Source: Bacillota bacterium (lineage in GTDB: Bacteria > Bacillota > Clostridia > Christensenellales > CAG-138). Taken from it: a stretch of DNA of 8,251 nucleotides. The position numbers and the translations under genes were made by a program. Of this stretch, positions 5,366 to 8,251 are shown one piece after another. Location: assembly GCA_023458615.1 (NCBI GenBank), contig JAEWYV010000118.1:1-8251 (forward strand). Reading direction: 5' to 3'. Below the pieces are notes generated by a model that searched no databases, was not told the origin of the DNA, and saw only the letters and a list, made by a program, of their open reading frames with translations. How positions within the stretch are numbered: the first letter of the stretch is position 1; every line of letters begins with the position of its first letter.

Positions 5366-6679
5366 CTATTCGTTTCGAATGGCGGCAAGCGGCGATAGCT
5401 TCATCGCCCGGATGGCGGGATACATGCCCGCGGCGAGCGCGACGAGAATCGAGAATCCGACCGCGCCAAACACGAGATAGGCGGGGATGATGCTTCTAAG
5501 CCCCGAACTCGCGAGCAGTTGGTTGAGCAGCACCGAGATGATGAAGCTTAGCCCCATGCCCAGCGCACCGCCGAAGAGACCGATATAGGCCGACTCGGCA
5601 AGGAACAGTCCCGCGATGTTGTCGATGCGGCAACCGAGCACCTTGATGATGCCGATTTCCTTGGTGCGCTCGAAGATGCTCATCATCATGGTGTTCATGA
5701 TGCCGATGGCGGCGACGAGCAGGGCAACGCCGCCGATGGCGCCGAGCAGATACTGTGTATTTTTCGTGCTCTCCTCAGCCATCTCAACCGCATCCTGCAG
5801 GCTGTAGGTGCCGTATCCCATGGCGGAGATCGCGTCCTTTACGGGCTTGACATCCTCGATGTTCTTGCACTTGACAAGCACGGTTTGGTACTTGTTTGCC
5901 TGAAAGTTGGTAAAGTCCTTGTTGGCTTTTGCGAGCTTATCCAGCACTTCGGAGTCCATCAGGCAATAGTAGGAGAAGTCGTTGTTATCCTGATCCATCA
6001 CGCCTGTGACCTTGAGCTTGTAGAAGTTGCCGAGCGGCTTCTCCGGCTCGCCTGTGCCGTCATCTGCAACCGCGATATCCACCTGTTTGTAGATGTTACG
6101 GTAGTCAAATGTGAGCTGCATGCGGGAGGAGGTGGTTACCTTCGAGTTCCCGTTTTTATCCACCGCCGGGCGGTAGTTATCCGGACTGTAGAAGTTTTGC
6201 AACGCCCACGCGCCGAGAACGATCTCATAGGTGGTTGCCCCGCCAACGCCGGGCATGCTGCCCTCTGCCAGCGTAATGCCGAATTTCTCCGCCTGTTCCT
6301 TGGTGACGCCAAGGATATTAACGTCCGTTGCATACCGTCCGCTTTGCAGCATGCCATAGGTTTCCACCAGCGGCATAACGGCGTCTACGCCTTCAATGTG
6401 CTTGAATTCCGACAGAGACTTCTTGTTCAGCGCGGTCTCGCGGGAAGAGCCGCGGCCATTTCCGCCGCTGACATAGGAATAGGAGTTGACGCGGATGGTG
6501 GTCAGGCTTCCGGTTCCCGCAAAGCTCTCGATGGTTGCCTGCTTGATGCCGATGCCGAGGGACACCATGACCACGATGGATGCAACGCCGATCACCATGC
6601 CCAGCACGGTTAGAAACGCCCGCATTTTACGCCGCCACAGGTTTAAAAACGCAGTGGACAGCAGATCGCTGATTTTCAT
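5366..6679 (-). CDS. MacB/FtsX-type ABC transporter permease
   Basis: This is a predicted 437-residue membrane protein with the MacB layout. TM1 is at about 20-43 (RAFLTVLGMVIGVASIVVMV), followed by a large extracellular domain (about 45-305, MacB_PCD type). Three C-terminal helices lie at about 309-334, 357-386 and 398-421 (FtsX domain). The cytoplasmic loop FERTKEIGIIKVLGCR (336-351) and the ending GMYPAIRAMKLSPLAAIRNE are hallmarks of the family. MacB-type permeases pair with a LolD/MacB-like ATPase. They act by mechanotransmission on substrates outside the membrane, exporting peptides, antibiotics or lipoproteins, or passing signals, rather than by classical alternating access. GGAGGA lies 3 nt before ATG 6677-6679. 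It is the last gene of the operon, 34 bp after the COG1361-like gene, and is closed by a terminator. There is no fused ATPase, so the upstream gene must supply it. The substrate is unknown. Confidence 0.92.
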   Translation of the reverse strand: MKISDLLSTAFLNLWRRKMRAFLTVLGMVIGVASIVVMVSLGIGIKQATIESFAGTGSLTTIRVNSYSYVSGGNGRGSSRETALNKKSLSEFKHIEGVDAVMPLVETYGMLQSGRYATDVNILGVTKEQAEKFGITLAEGSMPGVGGATTYEIVLGAWALQNFYSPDNYRPAVDKNGNSKVTTSSRMQLTFDYRNIYKQVDIAVADDGTGEPEKPLGNFYKLKVTGVMDQDNNDFSYYCLMDSEVLDKLAKANKDFTNFQANKYQTVLVKCKNIEDVKPVKDAISAMGYGTYSLQDAVEMAEESTKNTQYLLGAIGGVALLVAAIGIMNTMMMSIFERTKEIGIIKVLGCRIDNIAGLFLAESAYIGLFGGALGMGLSFIISVLLNQLLASSGLRSIIPAYLVFGAVGFSILVALAAGMYPAIRAMKLSPLAAIRNE

Positions 6680-6713
6680 TGTTCCTCCAGTTGCGCTAGT
6701 TCGCGCCGGATGC

Positions 6714-8144
6714 TTACAGGTCCTCGAGTGCGCGCTCGCGCTTTTTCTTGAGCTTGATGCCGAGGAAGACGAGTCCCGTTACCGCGGCGATTCCGCCGAG
6801 CACCCAGAATATCCAGCCAATGTTTGCGCCCGCGGGCTTGTCGCCGGGGACCGCCATGCCGCCGTCACCGGGGGAGGCAACAGCGCCCTGATCATCCGCG
6901 TTGACGGTCATTTTCAGCGGAAGGAGCTCTTCGGTCTGGTTACCGTTGATGTCCTCATAGGTGACGCGAACCTTCGCTTCTACCTCGCCGCTCACTTCCG
7001 GGGTGATGTTCAGGTCGGCGCGCATGGTTGCGCCCGGGGCGATGTTGCCGCCGAAGTAGGATTCTTCGAGCGTGACATTATCGCCGACGATATCCACCAT
7101 GCAGTTATACAGCGTGGATTTGCCGAGGTTATAGAGCGTGACACCGGCGGAAACGCTGCTGCCGACCCACGGATCATCGTAGATGACGGGGTCATTGATG
7201 CGCACGCGTGCTTTTTGCAGAACGGGGACGCTGATGGAGGCCTTTTCCTCAAAGTCCGCGCGGTTTTTCGTGCCTTCATAGGAAAGGGTGATGGCGAGAA
7301 CCTGACTCTTTGCCTCCGCGCCGGGGATGATTTGAAGATCTAAGGTCAACACACGGACGCCATTTTTGTCGATGGTGCCAAGGTAAATACTGTTGGAGCT
7401 GCCGGGGGCAGGGAGAACCGCACCTGCCTCGTTGGTGTAATCGAGTTGAAGATTGGTGATGGCTTCACGGGCAGAGGTGTTGGCGATGATAAGATCCAGC
7501 TTCACAGTATCGCCTGCGTAGATCGTATCTGCCGAGAAGTCGTAGGACTCGATTATCACTTTCGGCTTGCTCTTATAGCTGCTGCCGCCGCTAGAGCCAC
7601 CACCTGTGGTGTCGATACCGCGGCAATATACGACGACTGAAACGGTGTCCGTTGAGCCGTCATTATAAGTAATTGTAAAAGGAATAGAATAGCGAGTCTG
7701 TGTTGCGCTGGCGCTAAAGGTCGCCTTAAGTTTAAAATAGGCGTGCTCACCGCTAGCCAACTTATCACCATTCCATGCAACAAGCTTGCTATCTCGGGCA
7801 ACCTGCAATGCTTTCCACTCAACGGAGGTCGAACCATCGGTAGGCTTTTCAAATGGGAAATTTGTTACGTCATCTGAAACGGCAAGCGTACATTTAACAT
7901 TGGTGATGTCGGAATCGCTTGTGTTTTTTATCGGTACATAGACACTGATTTCGTCACCGACATGTCCCGCGCGGGTTTGGAGATAATCATTCTCGTTCCC
8001 GTCTACGATGTGATCGTCCGTATCGTCTTTGTACAACACTACACTACCACCCGCCGCCAGTGCCGCCGTCAGCGGTATCGCCGTGAGCACAAGCGCGAGC
8101 GAGAGAATCAGCGCGAACAGCCGGATTTTCTTAGAGTTACGCAT
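6714..8144 (-). CDS. COG1361-like three-domain surface protein with C-terminal membrane anchor
   Basis: This is a predicted 476-residue exported protein. The signal peptide covers residues 1-31 (cleavage near ALAA). Three beta-rich Ig-like modules follow. Domain 1 spans about 33-175 and ends at a Gly/Ser hinge (GGGSSGGSS). Domain 2 spans about 195-310 (VIIESYDFSADTIYAGDTVK, LIIANTS). Domain 3 spans about 311-414 (VGSSVSAGVTLYNLGKSTLYN, IAPGATMRADL). Modules 2 and 3 have the spaced hydrophobic pattern of NEW3/CARDB-type domains seen in COG1361 S-layer-like proteins. A Gly/Pro/Asp linker, one membrane helix (443-463) and a Lys/Arg-rich tail complete it. The start ATG 8142-8144 has GAGGT 8 nt upstream and overlaps the upstream stop by 8 bp. 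It lies between a probable ATPase gene and a MacB-type permease, so it is probably the extracellular partner of that transporter. Domain 1 is coded by DNA of much lower GC than the rest. Confidence 0.85.
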   Translation of the reverse strand: MRNSKKIRLFALILSLALVLTAIPLTAALAAGGSVVLYKDDTDDHIVDGNENDYLQTRAGHVGDEISVYVPIKNTSDSDITNVKCTLAVSDDVTNFPFEKPTDGSTSVEWKALQVARDSKLVAWNGDKLASGEHAYFKLKATFSASATQTRYSIPFTITYNDGSTDTVSVVVYCRGIDTTGGGSSGGSSYKSKPKVIIESYDFSADTIYAGDTVKLDLIIANTSAREAITNLQLDYTNEAGAVLPAPGSSNSIYLGTIDKNGVRVLTLDLQIIPGAEAKSQVLAITLSYEGTKNRADFEEKASISVPVLQKARVRINDPVIYDDPWVGSSVSAGVTLYNLGKSTLYNCMVDIVGDNVTLEESYFGGNIAPGATMRADLNITPEVSGEVEAKVRVTYEDINGNQTEELLPLKMTVNADDQGAVASPGDGGMAVPGDKPAGANIGWIFWVLGGIAAVTGLVFLGIKLKKKRERALEDL

Positions 8145-8251
8145 CCAATTTTACCTCAGTTTCCCGAACCTTTGGTTCGTTTTGCGTGTTGGATTTTTCT
8201 TTGTTGGTTGGGTTGATGGTGATATCCGTAATCCTGCCGTCCAGCAGGTGG
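8137..8251 (-). CDS. Probable ABC transporter ATP-binding protein, C-terminal fragment
   Basis: On the minus strand an open frame enters from the right edge and ends at TAA 8137-8139, giving 37 visible residues: HLLDGRITDITINP, then a polar tail rich in Asn, Lys and Glu. LLDGRI is the usual last beta-strand of MacB/LolD-type ATPases (after the H-loop: D-R-V-I-x-L-x-D-G-x-I). No Walker or signature motif is inside the window, so the call rests on this short match and on the MacB-type permease in the same operon, which needs a separate ATPase. The stop overlaps the ATG of the COG1361-like gene by 8 bp (ATGCGTAA), which indicates translational coupling. The tail of about 27 residues after the match is longer than in compact LolD-type ATPases. 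Confidence 0.6.
   Translation of the reverse strand, partial: HLLDGRITDITINPTNKEKSNTQNEPKVRETEVKLDA

Noticed and set aside
5885..7343. Two long plus-strand open frames (5885-6613 and 6486-7343)
   Set aside because: They are antisense to the permease and the COG1361-like gene, overlap each other, lack credible domains, and are explained by codon bias of the real genes.

Overview
The window looks like a chromosomal piece of a Gram-positive bacterium, most likely an anaerobic Firmicute of the class Clostridia with a moderately high GC content. Three things point this way: two secreted lipoproteins of the DUF3048 (YerB) family, two surface proteins built as signal peptide, extracellular domain and C-terminal membrane anchor, and a D-amino-acid aminotransferase very like the Bacillus enzyme. 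The species cannot be named from the sequence alone. There are no RNA genes, CRISPR arrays, insertion sequences or phage genes.

Layout, left to right. (1) Positions 1-201 (+) hold the end of a methylthioribose-1-phosphate isomerase gene (mtnA, methionine salvage). It meets a leftward operon at a shared bidirectional terminator (218-243). (2) Positions 280-3465 (-) form a three-gene envelope operon. In transcription order it encodes a membrane-anchored cohesin-domain protein, then two paralogous DUF3048 lipoproteins. (3) A 182-bp divergent region (3466-3647) carries face-to-face, overlapping promoters. (4) Positions 3648-4490 (+) encode a D-amino-acid aminotransferase (dat). It converges on a cyclase-family metal hydrolase (4559-5149, -), with a bidirectional terminator between them. 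(5) Positions 5150-5365 hold the hydrolase promoter and leader and the terminator of the next operon. (6) From 5366 to the right edge (-) lies an ABC-transporter operon: the tail of a probable ATPase, a three-domain COG1361-like surface protein, and a MacB/FtsX-type permease.

How the genes may work together. The two metabolic enzymes (dat and the cyclase) are single-gene units. The other two gene sets both face the outside of the cell. In the ABC operon the COG1361-like protein sits where MacA-type adaptors sit in MacAB/YknXYZ systems, so it may be the extracellular partner of the pump. In the other operon, cohesin and DUF3048 proteins are produced together, which suggests a surface assembly of unknown function.

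The most notable signals are the cohesin plus twin-DUF3048 operon, the COG1361-ABC coupling, and a sharp GC drop confined to the first extracellular domain of the COG1361-like protein, which suggests domain replacement or diversification.
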